A stretch of DNA of 64,000 bases, from positions 1-64,000 of the forward strand of contig JAKIUQ010000002.1 of the NCBI GenBank assembly GCA_021647465.1, given 5' to 3'. The translations under genes and the position numbers were made by a program. The notes under the pieces were generated by a model that did not search any database, was not told the origin of the DNA, and saw nothing but the letters and a program-made list of their open reading frames with translations. Shown piece after piece: positions 14,856 to 22,903 of this stretch; within the stretch, counting starts at the first letter, position 1; the number at the start of each line of letters is the position of its first letter. This DNA is from Emcibacter sp. (GTDB lineage: Bacteria > Pseudomonadota > Alphaproteobacteria > Sphingomonadales > Emcibacteraceae).

Positions 14856-16553
14856 ATGCGCTTTTCTGATTTAGACTCAATTTTTCTTAAGTTAACTCAA
14901 CCGGATGGTTTATTTCCGGTTGAACAAAAAGATATTGAGGGAGTTTCTTATAAAGTCTTTGTGAATGGGCCAGATACTCTAGGCGATATTCTGAGCCATA
15001 GCACGCGCCACGGGACAAAAGATTTCTTAGTCTATAATGAAGAACGCTATTCCTTCTCAGAAATACATCAACTGACCTTAAAAGTCGCGCATCAGCTTAA
15101 CGTGAAATTCAATGTTCAAAAAGGCGACCGTATTGCGATTGCCATGAGGAACCTGCCAGAATGGATTATCTCATTTCTGGCCATCACATCATTGGGAGCT
15201 GTGGCCGTTCCGCTTAATTCCTGGTGGCGGGGAGAAGAACTTTCTTATGCGCTCGAAGACAGTGGGGCAAAATTAATCTTCACCGATCAACAACGTTTGG
15301 AATGCATAATGCCATATGTTGACCGCCATAAACTGTCAATCATCGTTGCCAGAGGTGATAATAGTCTGCAAAGTCACGTGACGGCTTTCTCTGAATTAAC
15401 AGATGTGAAAAATTCACCCTTAATAAAGTTTGAGGATGTTCAGCCGGATGACCTTGCGACTATTTTCTACACATCCGGCAGTACGGGATATCCAAAAGGC
15501 GTTGTTTCAAGCCATAGGCAGGTCTTGTCCGCAGTGATGAGCTGGGTGACTTTGGTGACAGCCATTAAAATGACAACAGGCGATGATGATGGTCAGGCAG
15601 CGGCCTTTCAAAATGCCTCATTACTCCCCATACCTCTTTTCCATGTGTCCGGCTGCCATAGTATTATGCTGCTGTCATTATTTATGGGCAGCAAAATAGT
15701 CATGATGGATAAATATGATCCAAATGTTGTGCTTGAGCTTATTGAAGCCGAAAAAATTACGAGCTTTAATGGCGTACCAACCATGTCTGTGGAATTGGCA
15801 AGATTGTATGATGCCGGAAAGCATGATTTATCCACACTCAAGGAAGTCCATTCCAGCGGGGCCGCCAGACCAACGTCCCATTTGACGGAGTTGAACGAGA
15901 AACTACCCTTCCGGCTGATCACGACGGGTTATGGTTTGACTGAAAGTAACGCGCTGGGTTGTATAAACGCCGGAACTGATTATGCGCTTAAACCAAAAAG
16001 TGTGGGGCATCTCATTCCGCCGTTATCGTCAATTAAGATTATTGATGATGACGGGGAATCATTACCAGTCTTAGAGGTTGGGGAGATATGCCTTAAAAGT
16101 GCCGCTGTCGCAAAGGGTTATTGGAATAATAAGGCCGCAACTGATGAAGTTTTTGTGGATGGTTGGCTGCGAACAGGTGACTTGGGTTACCTCGATGATG
16201 AGGGCTTTCTTTATATCGTGGATCGGAAAAAAGACCTGATTATCAGGGGCGGCGAGAATATTTCCTGTCTGGAGGTAGAGAATGCCCTGCTGGATCTGCC
16301 CATGATATATGAAGCATCTGTTTTCGGTATCCCGGATGATCGTCTGGGCGAAACCGTTGGCGCGGCCATACAGTTGGCCCCGGAAAATTTAGATATGGAT
16401 GGCAAGGCGATAAAAGAAGCCCTGTCTGATCGCTTGGCACATTTTAAGATTCCGGAACACTTCCACGTTCAGTCAACATCACTGCCGCGGATCGCTTCCG
16501 GCAAGGTCGACAAGGCTAGCCTGAAGAAACAGCTCATTCAGGAATTGGCTTAG
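14856..16553 (+). CDS. AMP-forming acyl-CoA synthetase (long-chain/FadD-like)
   Basis: A 565-residue ANL-superfamily ligase that activates a carboxylic acid to its CoA thioester through an acyl-adenylate. Motifs are the ATP loop IFYTSGSTGYPKGVV, GYGLTES, the GWLRTGDLGYLDDEG hinge segment and the C-terminal PRIASGKVDKASL with its catalytic Lys. The start follows GAAGGAAG. It is positioned between the aldehyde dehydrogenase and beta-oxidation genes, which makes it the entry step to CoA-bound catabolism. Chain-length specificity cannot be read. Confidence 0.85.
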   Translation: MRFSDLDSIFLKLTQPDGLFPVEQKDIEGVSYKVFVNGPDTLGDILSHSTRHGTKDFLVYNEERYSFSEIHQLTLKVAHQLNVKFNVQKGDRIAIAMRNLPEWIISFLAITSLGAVAVPLNSWWRGEELSYALEDSGAKLIFTDQQRLECIMPYVDRHKLSIIVARGDNSLQSHVTAFSELTDVKNSPLIKFEDVQPDDLATIFYTSGSTGYPKGVVSSHRQVLSAVMSWVTLVTAIKMTTGDDDGQAAAFQNASLLPIPLFHVSGCHSIMLLSLFMGSKIVMMDKYDPNVVLELIEAEKITSFNGVPTMSVELARLYDAGKHDLSTLKEVHSSGAARPTSHLTELNEKLPFRLITTGYGLTESNALGCINAGTDYALKPKSVGHLIPPLSSIKIIDDDGESLPVLEVGEICLKSAAVAKGYWNNKAATDEVFVDGWLRTGDLGYLDDEGFLYIVDRKKDLIIRGGENISCLEVENALLDLPMIYEASVFGIPDDRLGETVGAAIQLAPENLDMDGKAIKEALSDRLAHFKIPEHFHVQSTSLPRIASGKVDKASLKKQLIQELA

Positions 16554-16574
16554 CAAGGCCGTCAAGAAAGATTT

Positions 16575-17069
16575 ATGGAGAATAAAAATCCAATGGTTTT
16601 AGTAATAGAAAAAGATAATTACCAACAATATATCGGCACTGATTTAGGCGTTACTGATTGGCTGATGATTGATCAAATATGGATTAATCAATTTGCCGAT
16701 GCAACGCTTGATCACCAGCATATTCACGTGGACCCGGAATTGGCGAAGGAAACGCCCTTTGGCGGCACGATTGCTCATGGGTTTTTATCTCTTTCCCTGC
16801 TGTCTTTTTTTGCGGAGCAAATTGGCGTTCAATTTGAAAATAGTAAAATTGGCTTAAATTATGGTTTTGACAAAGTCCGGTTTTTAAATCCCGTAAAAGT
16901 TGACAGCAAAATCAGAGGGCGCGGCCATTTGGTCGATATCAAGGAAAAAGCCCCCGATCAATATTTAGTCAAGATGGCAATAACCGTCGAAATTGAAGAC
17001 CAGAAAAAGTCTGAGTTTGCTCAGGCATTATATGCAGAATGGCTGATATTGGTCATCTGCGATCCTTAA
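16575..17069 (+). CDS. MaoC-family (R)-specific enoyl-CoA hydratase/dehydratase
   Basis: A 164-residue hot-dog-fold protein with the hydratase-2 signature: DATLDHQHIHVDPELAKETP followed by FGGTIAHGFLSLSLL. The Asp and His of this segment are the catalytic residues in MaoC-like hydratases. Residues from about 90 on (KVRFLNPVKVDSKIRGRG) are typical of the second half of the fold. It hydrates a 2-enoyl-CoA and may handle a branched or (R)-configured intermediate that FadB cannot. It lies in the operon 21 bases after the ligase and 56 bases before fadB. Confidence 0.85.
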   Translation: MENKNPMVLVIEKDNYQQYIGTDLGVTDWLMIDQIWINQFADATLDHQHIHVDPELAKETPFGGTIAHGFLSLSLLSFFAEQIGVQFENSKIGLNYGFDKVRFLNPVKVDSKIRGRGHLVDIKEKAPDQYLVKMAITVEIEDQKKSEFAQALYAEWLILVICDP

Positions 17070-17125
17070 AATCAAGCAAGAATTTAAATGATATTTTACT
17101 CAATGAAACGATAAGGTGACGAGGA

Positions 17126-19306
17126 ATGACAAAAATTTACTCGGGGCAGGCTATTAATGTTCTGAAAATGGATGATGGGATTGCGGAGCTCTGCTTTGAC
17201 TTGCAGGGTTCTTCAGTGAATAAATTAAACGCATTAACCCTGAAAGAATTAAAAGAGGCCGCAGCCGCAATCGCGGCGGATGCCCATATTTCCGGCGTTA
17301 TCTATACCAGCAGGAAACCGGCCTTCATTGTCGGGGCGGATATTACTGAATTTGGTCAGAGCCTCTCAGCCACGGAAGAGGAGATTGCCGTCACTATATT
17401 GGACATCAATATGACGGTCTTTAATGCTTTCGAAGATTTGGCTATTCCCACAGTGGCCGCCATCAATGGTATTGCCTTGGGCGGCGGCCTGGAAATGGCC
17501 CTGACGGCAGATTACCGGGTTATGGCTGCGGATGCCAAAATTGGTTTTCCGGAAACCAAGCTTGGCATTATTCCGGGATATGGGGGGACGACACGCCTGC
17601 CGCGCCTCATCGGTCTTGATAACGCCATTGAATGGATTGCATCGGGCGCTGAATATAAGGCCAAAGCGGCTCTTGCGGTAGCTATCGTTGATGCCGTGGT
17701 CGCGCCGGAATTATTAAAAGAAGCTGCTCTGGATTTGGTGCGGCAGTGCCGGGCTGGAAAATTGGACTATAAGGCCAGACGACAGGAAAAAATGGATCCT
17801 CTTAAGTTGAATGATACCGAGGCCATGATGGCTATCGAAACCGCCAAGGCCTTTGTTGCCAGCAAAGCCGGCCCACATTATCCAGCGCCCATAACGGCGA
17901 TCAAGGTGATGCAGGCTGCGGCCAAGATGGGCCGTGACGATGCCTTGAAAGAGGAGGCTATAGGCGTTGCCAGAATGGCAAAATCACCGGTGGCAAAGAA
18001 TTTGATTGGCCTGTTTCTGGGGGATCAGTTATTAAGCAAAACGGCGAAAGCCTGGGCTGATAAGGTTAAAACCGCAAAAGACGGTGGAGATATCATCGCG
18101 TTGGGCGCCGTGCTCGGCGCAGGCATTATGGGCGGCGGAATTGCGTATCAGTCTGCCCTTAAGGGTACGTCAATCGTTATGAAAGATATCGCCCAGGCCG
18201 GTATTGATTTGGGCCTGTCGGAAGCGTCAAAATTATTATCCAAACAGGTTGAGAGGGGGCGTATGGCCCCGGATAAAATGGCGGCTATCCTCAATAAAAT
18301 TCAACCGACATTGAGCTATGAAGGCTTTAAAAATATAGACATTGTGATTGAAGCTGTCGTGGAAAATCCGAAGGTTAAAGCCGCGGTTTTATCTGAAGTG
18401 GAAGGCAAAATTCGTGAAGAGACGATTTTAACCTCCAATACCTCGACGATTTCCATTGATTATCTGGCAGAATCTCTGAAACGCCCGGAAAATTTTTGCG
18501 GTATGCATTTTTTTAATCCCGTGCATAAGATGCCTCTGGTTGAGATTATTCGCGGTAAAAAAACCAGTGAGCAGGCCGTGGCCAAAACTGTGGCTTATGC
18601 CCTTGCAATGGGAAAAAAGCCGGTGGTTGTCAATGACTGCCCGGGTTTTCTGGTAAACCGTATGTTGGCACCCTATATGGGATCTTTTATGGATTTGGTC
18701 AAACGCGGCGCTGATTTTACCAAGATAGACAGGGCTATGGAGAAATTTGGTTGGCCTATGGGGCCGGCATATTTGTTTGATGTGGTTGGCATTGATACCG
18801 GCGTGCATTCCGGGGACGTTATGTCAGATGGTTTTCCTGATCGTATGTCTCGTGACTATAAATCATCTGCCGAAATCCTGTTTGAAGCCAATCGTTACGG
18901 CCAAAAGAATGGCAAGGGCTATTACGCCTATGAGACCGACAAAAAGGGCCGCCTTAAAAAGGTGATTGATCCGGACGTTGCTGATTTACTTGCCCCGCAT
19001 ATGGGCGCAGCTGTTGATTTCAGTGATCAGGAAATCATCGACCTGTTGATGATCCCATTATGTCTGGAAGCGGTACGTTGTTTGGAAGATGGCATTGCTG
19101 CCTCTGCGACTGATGTGGATATGTCCCTGATTTACGGCATTGGTTTTCCGCCTTTCCGGGGCGGGGCGCTGCATTATATACAGGATGTGGGGCTTGCGAC
19201 TTTTGTGGCAAAAGCAGATAAATACGCAGAATTGGGCGCATTTTATCACCCCACAGACAAGCTGCGCGAAATGGCCACCAAAGGTGACGTGTTTTTTACA
19301 TTTTAG
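17126..19306 (+). CDS. fadB: Bifunctional enoyl-CoA hydratase/3-hydroxyacyl-CoA dehydrogenase (FadB/FadJ type)
   Basis: A 726-residue fusion. Residues 1-190 are a crotonase domain (GVIYTSRKPAFIVGADITEF, oxyanion and catalytic loop ALGGGLEMALTADYRV, KLGIIPGYGGTTRLPRL). From about 320 there is a 3-hydroxyacyl-CoA dehydrogenase domain with GAVLGAGIMGGGIAYQSA for NAD binding and MHFFNPVHKMPLVEIIRG with the catalytic His. Two C-terminal HCDH domains follow (DCPGFLVNRMLAPY, and the last 100 residues). It gives hydration and oxidation steps of beta-oxidation and forms a multienzyme complex with the thiolase encoded next. Ribosome-binding site GAGGA. Confidence 0.9.
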   Translation: MTKIYSGQAINVLKMDDGIAELCFDLQGSSVNKLNALTLKELKEAAAAIAADAHISGVIYTSRKPAFIVGADITEFGQSLSATEEEIAVTILDINMTVFNAFEDLAIPTVAAINGIALGGGLEMALTADYRVMAADAKIGFPETKLGIIPGYGGTTRLPRLIGLDNAIEWIASGAEYKAKAALAVAIVDAVVAPELLKEAALDLVRQCRAGKLDYKARRQEKMDPLKLNDTEAMMAIETAKAFVASKAGPHYPAPITAIKVMQAAAKMGRDDALKEEAIGVARMAKSPVAKNLIGLFLGDQLLSKTAKAWADKVKTAKDGGDIIALGAVLGAGIMGGGIAYQSALKGTSIVMKDIAQAGIDLGLSEASKLLSKQVERGRMAPDKMAAILNKIQPTLSYEGFKNIDIVIEAVVENPKVKAAVLSEVEGKIREETILTSNTSTISIDYLAESLKRPENFCGMHFFNPVHKMPLVEIIRGKKTSEQAVAKTVAYALAMGKKPVVVNDCPGFLVNRMLAPYMGSFMDLVKRGADFTKIDRAMEKFGWPMGPAYLFDVVGIDTGVHSGDVMSDGFPDRMSRDYKSSAEILFEANRYGQKNGKGYYAYETDKKGRLKKVIDPDVADLLAPHMGAAVDFSDQEIIDLLMIPLCLEAVRCLEDGIAASATDVDMSLIYGIGFPPFRGGALHYIQDVGLATFVAKADKYAELGAFYHPTDKLREMATKGDVFFTF

Positions 19307-19328
19307 GGACAAATTAAGGAAATAAAAA

Positions 19329-20504
19329 ATGAAATTAAATCCAAGAGATGCGGTGATTGTTGACTTTGCACGCACCCCCATGGGCCGTTCCAGAAACGGT
19401 TGTTTTAGAAATTCCCGCGCGGAGAATTTATCCGCAGATTTGGTGAATGGCCTGTTTGCCCGCAACCCAAATATTGATCCTGCCGAAGTAGAAGATGTGA
19501 TCTGGGGCTGCGTAAACCAGACGAAAGAACAGGGATTTAATATTGCCCGGATGTTCTCCCTGTTAACGGTGATTCCCCATACAGCAGCGGGGCAGACCGT
19601 GAGCCGCCTCTGTGGCTCTTCCATGTCGGCATTACATACTGCGGCTCAGGCAATTATGACGAATAATGGCGATATGTTTGTGATTGGCGGGGTTGAGCAT
19701 ATGGGGCATTTACCCAACGGTTTTGGTGTTGATCCTAATCCCCGTTTGTCAAAACATGTGGCCAAGGCGGCAGGTGCCATGGGAATGACCGCAGAATTAC
19801 TGAGCCAGATGTACAGCATCACCCGTGAACAGCAGGATGAATTTGCGGCACGCTCCCATCAATTGGCGCAGAAAGCAACCATGGAAGGTAAGTTCTCCGA
19901 CGAAATTATCGCCATTGAAGGCCATAATGAAAAGGGCTTTAAAACACTTGTTGAACAGGATGAAACCATCCGCCCGGAAACGACGGCCGAGATACTATCA
20001 CAGCTGAAGCCGATATTTAATCCTAAAGGCGGTACCGTAACTGCGGGGACATCTTCGCAGATCACGGATGGCGCATCAGCCATGATTATGATGTCTGCTG
20101 AACGGGCTCAGGCATTGGGTGTGCAGCCACTGGCCAGGATTCGTGCCATGGCGGTGATTGGCGTGGATCCTTCCATTATGGGGTATGGCCCTGTCCCGTC
20201 GACGGAGAAAGCCTTAAAACGCGCTGGCTTGACCATGGAAGATATTGATTATGTTGAGCTGAACGAGGCCTTTGCCGCGCAGGCGCTGCCGGTGTTGAGA
20301 GGCTTGAAATTACTTGATAATATGGATGATAAGGTGAATTTGCATGGCGGTGCTATTGCTCTGGGGCACCCTTTTGGCTGTTCTGGCGCCCGCATTACCG
20401 GCACCCTATTGAATATTATGCGCCAGAATGAGGGGGCGCTGGGACTGGCAACCATGTGCGTTGGACTAGGTCAGGGCATTTCAACCGTGATTGAGCGCGT
20501 GTAG
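19329..20504 (+). CDS. fadA: Acetyl-CoA C-acyltransferase (3-ketoacyl-CoA thiolase)
   Basis: A 391-residue thiolase, the last step of beta-oxidation and FadB partner. The nucleophilic Cys95 lies in VSRLCGSSMSALHTA, the His in GGAIALGHPFGCSGARITG, and the second Cys in ATMCVGLGQGIS. The length and the VIVDFARTPMGRS start match FadA. It is 22 bases after fadB with AAGGA before the ATG and is the last gene of the nine-gene operon. After it the sequence becomes AT-rich and IS-derived, so the operon end also marks a boundary. Confidence 0.92.
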   Translation: MKLNPRDAVIVDFARTPMGRSRNGCFRNSRAENLSADLVNGLFARNPNIDPAEVEDVIWGCVNQTKEQGFNIARMFSLLTVIPHTAAGQTVSRLCGSSMSALHTAAQAIMTNNGDMFVIGGVEHMGHLPNGFGVDPNPRLSKHVAKAAGAMGMTAELLSQMYSITREQQDEFAARSHQLAQKATMEGKFSDEIIAIEGHNEKGFKTLVEQDETIRPETTAEILSQLKPIFNPKGGTVTAGTSSQITDGASAMIMMSAERAQALGVQPLARIRAMAVIGVDPSIMGYGPVPSTEKALKRAGLTMEDIDYVELNEAFAAQALPVLRGLKLLDNMDDKVNLHGGAIALGHPFGCSGARITGTLLNIMRQNEGALGLATMCVGLGQGISTVIERV

Positions 20505-20760
20505 GGCGAACATTAGAGAGCAAGAAATATTCTGAAATATTACAATTTGTAACCGCCTAATAGAAGAAGTCCTTATTGACAGATGGCTTACTTTTACTCC
20601 GCACTATGGCTAGTTTTTAATTCGACATTTACACATTATTTTATTTTTGTTTTTAGAGTACCCAGTTTTTCACACGTTGTGTTAGTTTCTATTTAGTCGG
20701 CCCTAAAAAACTATTAAAAGTCATATAGATTAGGGATTCCCAAGGCTTTTTGTATGATGT
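20505..20760. other. Intergenic region, no gene seen
   Basis: AT-rich spacer after fadA. I see no open frame with coding character and no clear terminator hairpin. The last part (about 20735-20760, aggattcccaaggc-like sequence) may belong to the terminus of the IS5-type element whose transposase fragment follows, but no partner inverted repeat was found. Confidence 0.4.
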
Positions 20761-20804
20761 AAACTGCAACAAATTGAAGTTTCTGCTTTAAAAGGTTGCA
20801 GTTT
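20761..20804 (+). repeat. Perfect 10-bp inverted repeat ahead of the IS5-type transposase start
   Basis: AAACTGCAAC (20761-20770) and GTTGCAGTTT (20795-20804) are exact reverse complements, with a 24-base loop. The right arm ends directly at the ATG at 20805, so in RNA the hairpin would occlude the start region. It may be an IS terminus plus translation control; such hairpins can limit transposase made from outside transcripts. Confidence 0.5.
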
Positions 20805-21062
20805 ATGCTCAAGAAAAACCCTAAGAAAGACCTGTTTCGCCCGCGTCTGGAGAATATCATTGATCCTCGTCACGAGATGGTAAAGCTGGCTACGCTGATT
20901 GACTGGGATGGTCTGGAATCTGACCTTTCCCGCTTTTACTGTGCGGGTAATGGTCGGTCTGCCGGATCAATCCGCCTGATGACGGGGCTTTGTTTTCTGA
21001 AAGACATCAAAGGCTTGTCCGATGAGGAAGTTTGTGCTGTTAACACCGGCCTTACATTTTAG
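20805..21062 (+). pseudogene. IS5-family transposase, N-terminal fragment
   Basis: The frame begins MLKKNPKKDLFRPRLENIID and continues RHEMVKLATLIDWDGLESDL, then NGRSAGSIRLMTGLCFLKDI and KGLSDEEVC. This is the N-terminal region of IS5-group transposases (DLFRxRLxxIIxxxHELVxLAxxIDW). Homology stops at about 21040, where the next expected residues (a Trp-rich ENPYWQYF-type stretch and the DDE core) are absent, and the frame ends after a few unrelated codons. About three quarters of the transposase are missing, so this is a dead remnant. Confidence 0.75.
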
Positions 21063-21214
21063 CCGCCAAAAGCAACCTTCGGCACCCGTGCTGAGGGAGG
21101 ACGGGGTTGTTTTTCAGCTCTGTAAGGGTATGGAATTTTCGTATCTGGTTTTATATTCATGGACAAAATATGATTATTGGGCTACAATGTAGCTCAACAT
21201 CAGGAGAGATAACC
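21063..21214 (+). promoter_or_regulatory. RelB-type antitoxin leader with palindrome GCTACA-A-TGTAGC
   Basis: This leader between the IS5 fragment and the antitoxin gene contains a perfect 13-base palindrome, GCTACA (21181-21186), A, TGTAGC (21188-21193), 22 bases before the ATG, followed by an AGGAGA ribosome-binding site. The placement fits an autoregulatory operator for a RelB/DinJ ribbon-helix-helix protein. The promoter hexamers are not obvious. Confidence 0.5.
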
Positions 21215-21478
21215 ATGGCAGAGAATGCTGTGATCCGCGCAAGGATCAATGTGAAAATTAAAGATGAAGCCACCATCGTACTGGCCAGCATGGGCATGAC
21301 CGTATCCGAAGCCTTTCGGATGATGATCACCCGGGTGGCCCGGGAGAAGGCTCTGCCCTTTGAGCCACTGGTGCCGAACGAAGCCACCATCGAAGCCATG
21401 AAGGAAGCCCGGCAGGGTAATCTGCAATCCTTCTCTGACGTGGGTTCCCTGATGCCCGATCTCAATGCGCCGGATTGA
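21215..21478 (+). CDS. RelB/DinJ-family antitoxin
   Basis: An 87-residue antitoxin. The N-terminal MAENAVIRARINVKIKDEAT is the beta strand of a ribbon-helix-helix domain, and the ILASMGMTVSEAFRMMITRV-type helices (here VLASMGMTVSEAFRMMITRV) are the RelB/DinJ signature. The C-terminal half (LPFEPLVPNEATIEAMKEAR) is the toxin-neutralising part. The start was set at 21215 because AGGAGA precedes it and upstream codons lack family similarity. The overlapping toxin gene downstream is truncated, so this antitoxin has no full cognate partner in the window. Confidence 0.82.
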   Translation: MAENAVIRARINVKIKDEATIVLASMGMTVSEAFRMMITRVAREKALPFEPLVPNEATIEAMKEARQGNLQSFSDVGSLMPDLNAPD

Positions 21479-21587
21479 ACAGACCACCCGCTTTAAAAAA
21501 GATTTCAAGAGAGAGATGAAAGGGCAGAATAAAACCGCCCTGCAAGCCGTCTTTGTCGAAGTGATCACCGCCTTGATTGCGGATTGA
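21465..21587 (+). pseudogene. YafQ/RelE-type toxin, truncated after about 40 codons
   Basis: The ATG at 21465 overlaps the end of the antitoxin gene and gives MRRIEQTTRFKKDFKREMKG, then QNKTALQAVFVEVITALIAD and a stop. The first 40 residues match the N-terminal half of YafQ-family ribonuclease toxins (usually about 90 residues). The rest, containing the catalytic His residues, is missing because the IS3 remnant begins at about 21590. The toxin should therefore be inactive. Confidence 0.75.
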
Positions 21588-21589
21588 TG

Positions 21590-22130
21590 TGTCAACGATT
21601 TTCCGGACAGTTTGTTAAGCTGCTTTTGTGAGATTTTCATATTTTATCGGTGACAGGTAATTATTAGCAGAATGGATTCTATTTTGATTATAAAACACCT
21701 CTATATATTCAAATATAGCGTCCTTGGCCTCCTCTTGGTTTTCAAATTCTTGTTGATGAACTAATTCTGTTTTTAAGGTATGAAAGAAGCTCTCTGCCAC
21801 GGCATTATACCCCAAGGGCAGGCTGCGCGCTCCCAACAATTTCCTTTTCTGCTCATACTTTGAATCACGCCATGCTCCGTCAATATTGCGCGGTGACTGT
21901 CAGAGGCATATTGGCTACCGCGATCTGTATGCCAAACCAGTCCTGAAGCAGGTTTGCGCTTCCAGAAAGCCATTAAAAGAGCATCATTTACCAACTCAGC
22001 CCGCATATGAGTTGCCATAGACCACCCGACAACATTGCGTGAGTAAAGGTCAATCACAGTTGCAAGATAGAGCCAGCCTTTCTTGGTGGCAATATAGGTG
22101 ATGTCGCCCACCCAATATTGGTTCATCTAA
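21590..22130 (-). mobile_element. IS3-family element remnant (one end and part of orfB)
   Basis: The element is read on the minus strand. Its intact end at about 21590 (TGTCAACGATTTTCCGGACA, reading plus) is a TG-starting IS3-type terminus and abuts the truncated YafQ gene. The other side stops abruptly at about 22130 inside orfB and is joined to a quinohemoprotein dehydrogenase fragment. OrfA, the first half of orfB and the other terminus are gone, which points to a deletion or recombination after insertion. Confidence 0.7.
21615..22126 (-). pseudogene. IS3-family OrfB integrase core, 5'-truncated and frameshifted
   Basis: Minus-strand reading gives NQYWVGDITYIATKKGWLYL, the DRGSQYASDSHRAILTEHG segment and MSRKGNCW. 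Normal IS3 OrfB would continue DNAVAESFFHTLKTELVHQ; that sequence is present but in another frame. The two parts are separated by an extra segment of about 23 bases (around 21817-21839) between the codons for GNCW and the following Asn. So there is both a truncated N-terminus and an internal frameshift. The catalytic D, D and E contexts survive but cannot be translated together. Confidence 0.78.
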
Positions 22131-22903
22131 TCTTGGCATCGATATGGCCGCCGCATCAATGCCCGATGACAAGACCCTTAAAGATGAGATTATGGCCATG
22201 ATTAAAGGGCATATTTCCGTCTGGGACCCTGTTGCTTAGAAAGAATTATGGCGGGTTCAGCATCCGGGGCCATGGAATGGCGGTCTGCTCAATACAAAAG
22301 GAAAACTGTTGTTTCAAGGCAATGCCGCGGGTTATTTTGTTGCCTATAATTCCAGTAATGGGGACAAGCTCTGGTCTTTTTCCCGCGCAAACAGGGATTG
22401 TTGCGTCCCCTGTGACATATAACGTGGACGGGGAACAATATGTCACAATATTGGCGGGCTGGGGCGGTGTTTTTCCGCTGCTGGCGGGGGAGGCAGCTTT
22501 AAAGTCTGGCAAGGTCAGCAATAACAGCCGTATTCTAACATTTAAACTTGGTGGCAAGGACAAGCTTCCTGACTGGAAATATATCGAACCAGACCTGCCG
22601 GAACCACTCGTAGGAACAGGTAATGAAAAGCAGGTTGCTGCTGGGAATGCCTTGTTTCATCGTTTCTGCAGCAGTTGTCACGGAGATAAAGCCGTTAGTG
22701 CAGGCGTATTACCGGATTTGAGATATTCATACGCCCTGCAGGATGAAACATGGTTTGATATTACGGTTGGGGGCATCCTGAAAGATAATGGTATGGTTTC
22801 TTTCAGTGATCAATTGACCAATGAACAATTAGAAGCTATCAGACAATATATTATTGTACGGGCACACTTCTTGAAGAAAGCTAAGGATAAAAATGAGAAA
22901 TAA
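22131..22903 (+). pseudogene. PQQ/heme quinohemoprotein dehydrogenase, decayed C-terminal part
   Basis: Translating across the stops gives NLGIDMAAASMPDDKTLKDE, VWDPVA(stop)KELWRVQHP, GPWNGGLLNTKGKLLFQGNA, GDKLWSF, then PAQTGIVASPVTYNVDGEQY and TILAGWGGVFPL. These are the last PQQ-propeller blades of type II quinohemoprotein alcohol dehydrogenases. A cytochrome c domain with CSSCHG follows near 22670. Two lesions are seen: an amber codon at 22237-22239 where families have Gln (CAG to TAG fits), and an extra T in the T-run 22377-22381. The 5' two thirds are missing at the IS3 junction. A frame from 22232 to 22903 looks open but starts out of frame and is not a real gene. Confidence 0.85.

Noticed and set aside
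22232..22903. An open frame of 223 codons as an intact cytochrome-type protein
   Set aside because: Its first 50 residues are out of frame. Homology to PQQ dehydrogenases runs through a different frame before the T-run at 22377, so it is part of a pseudogene.
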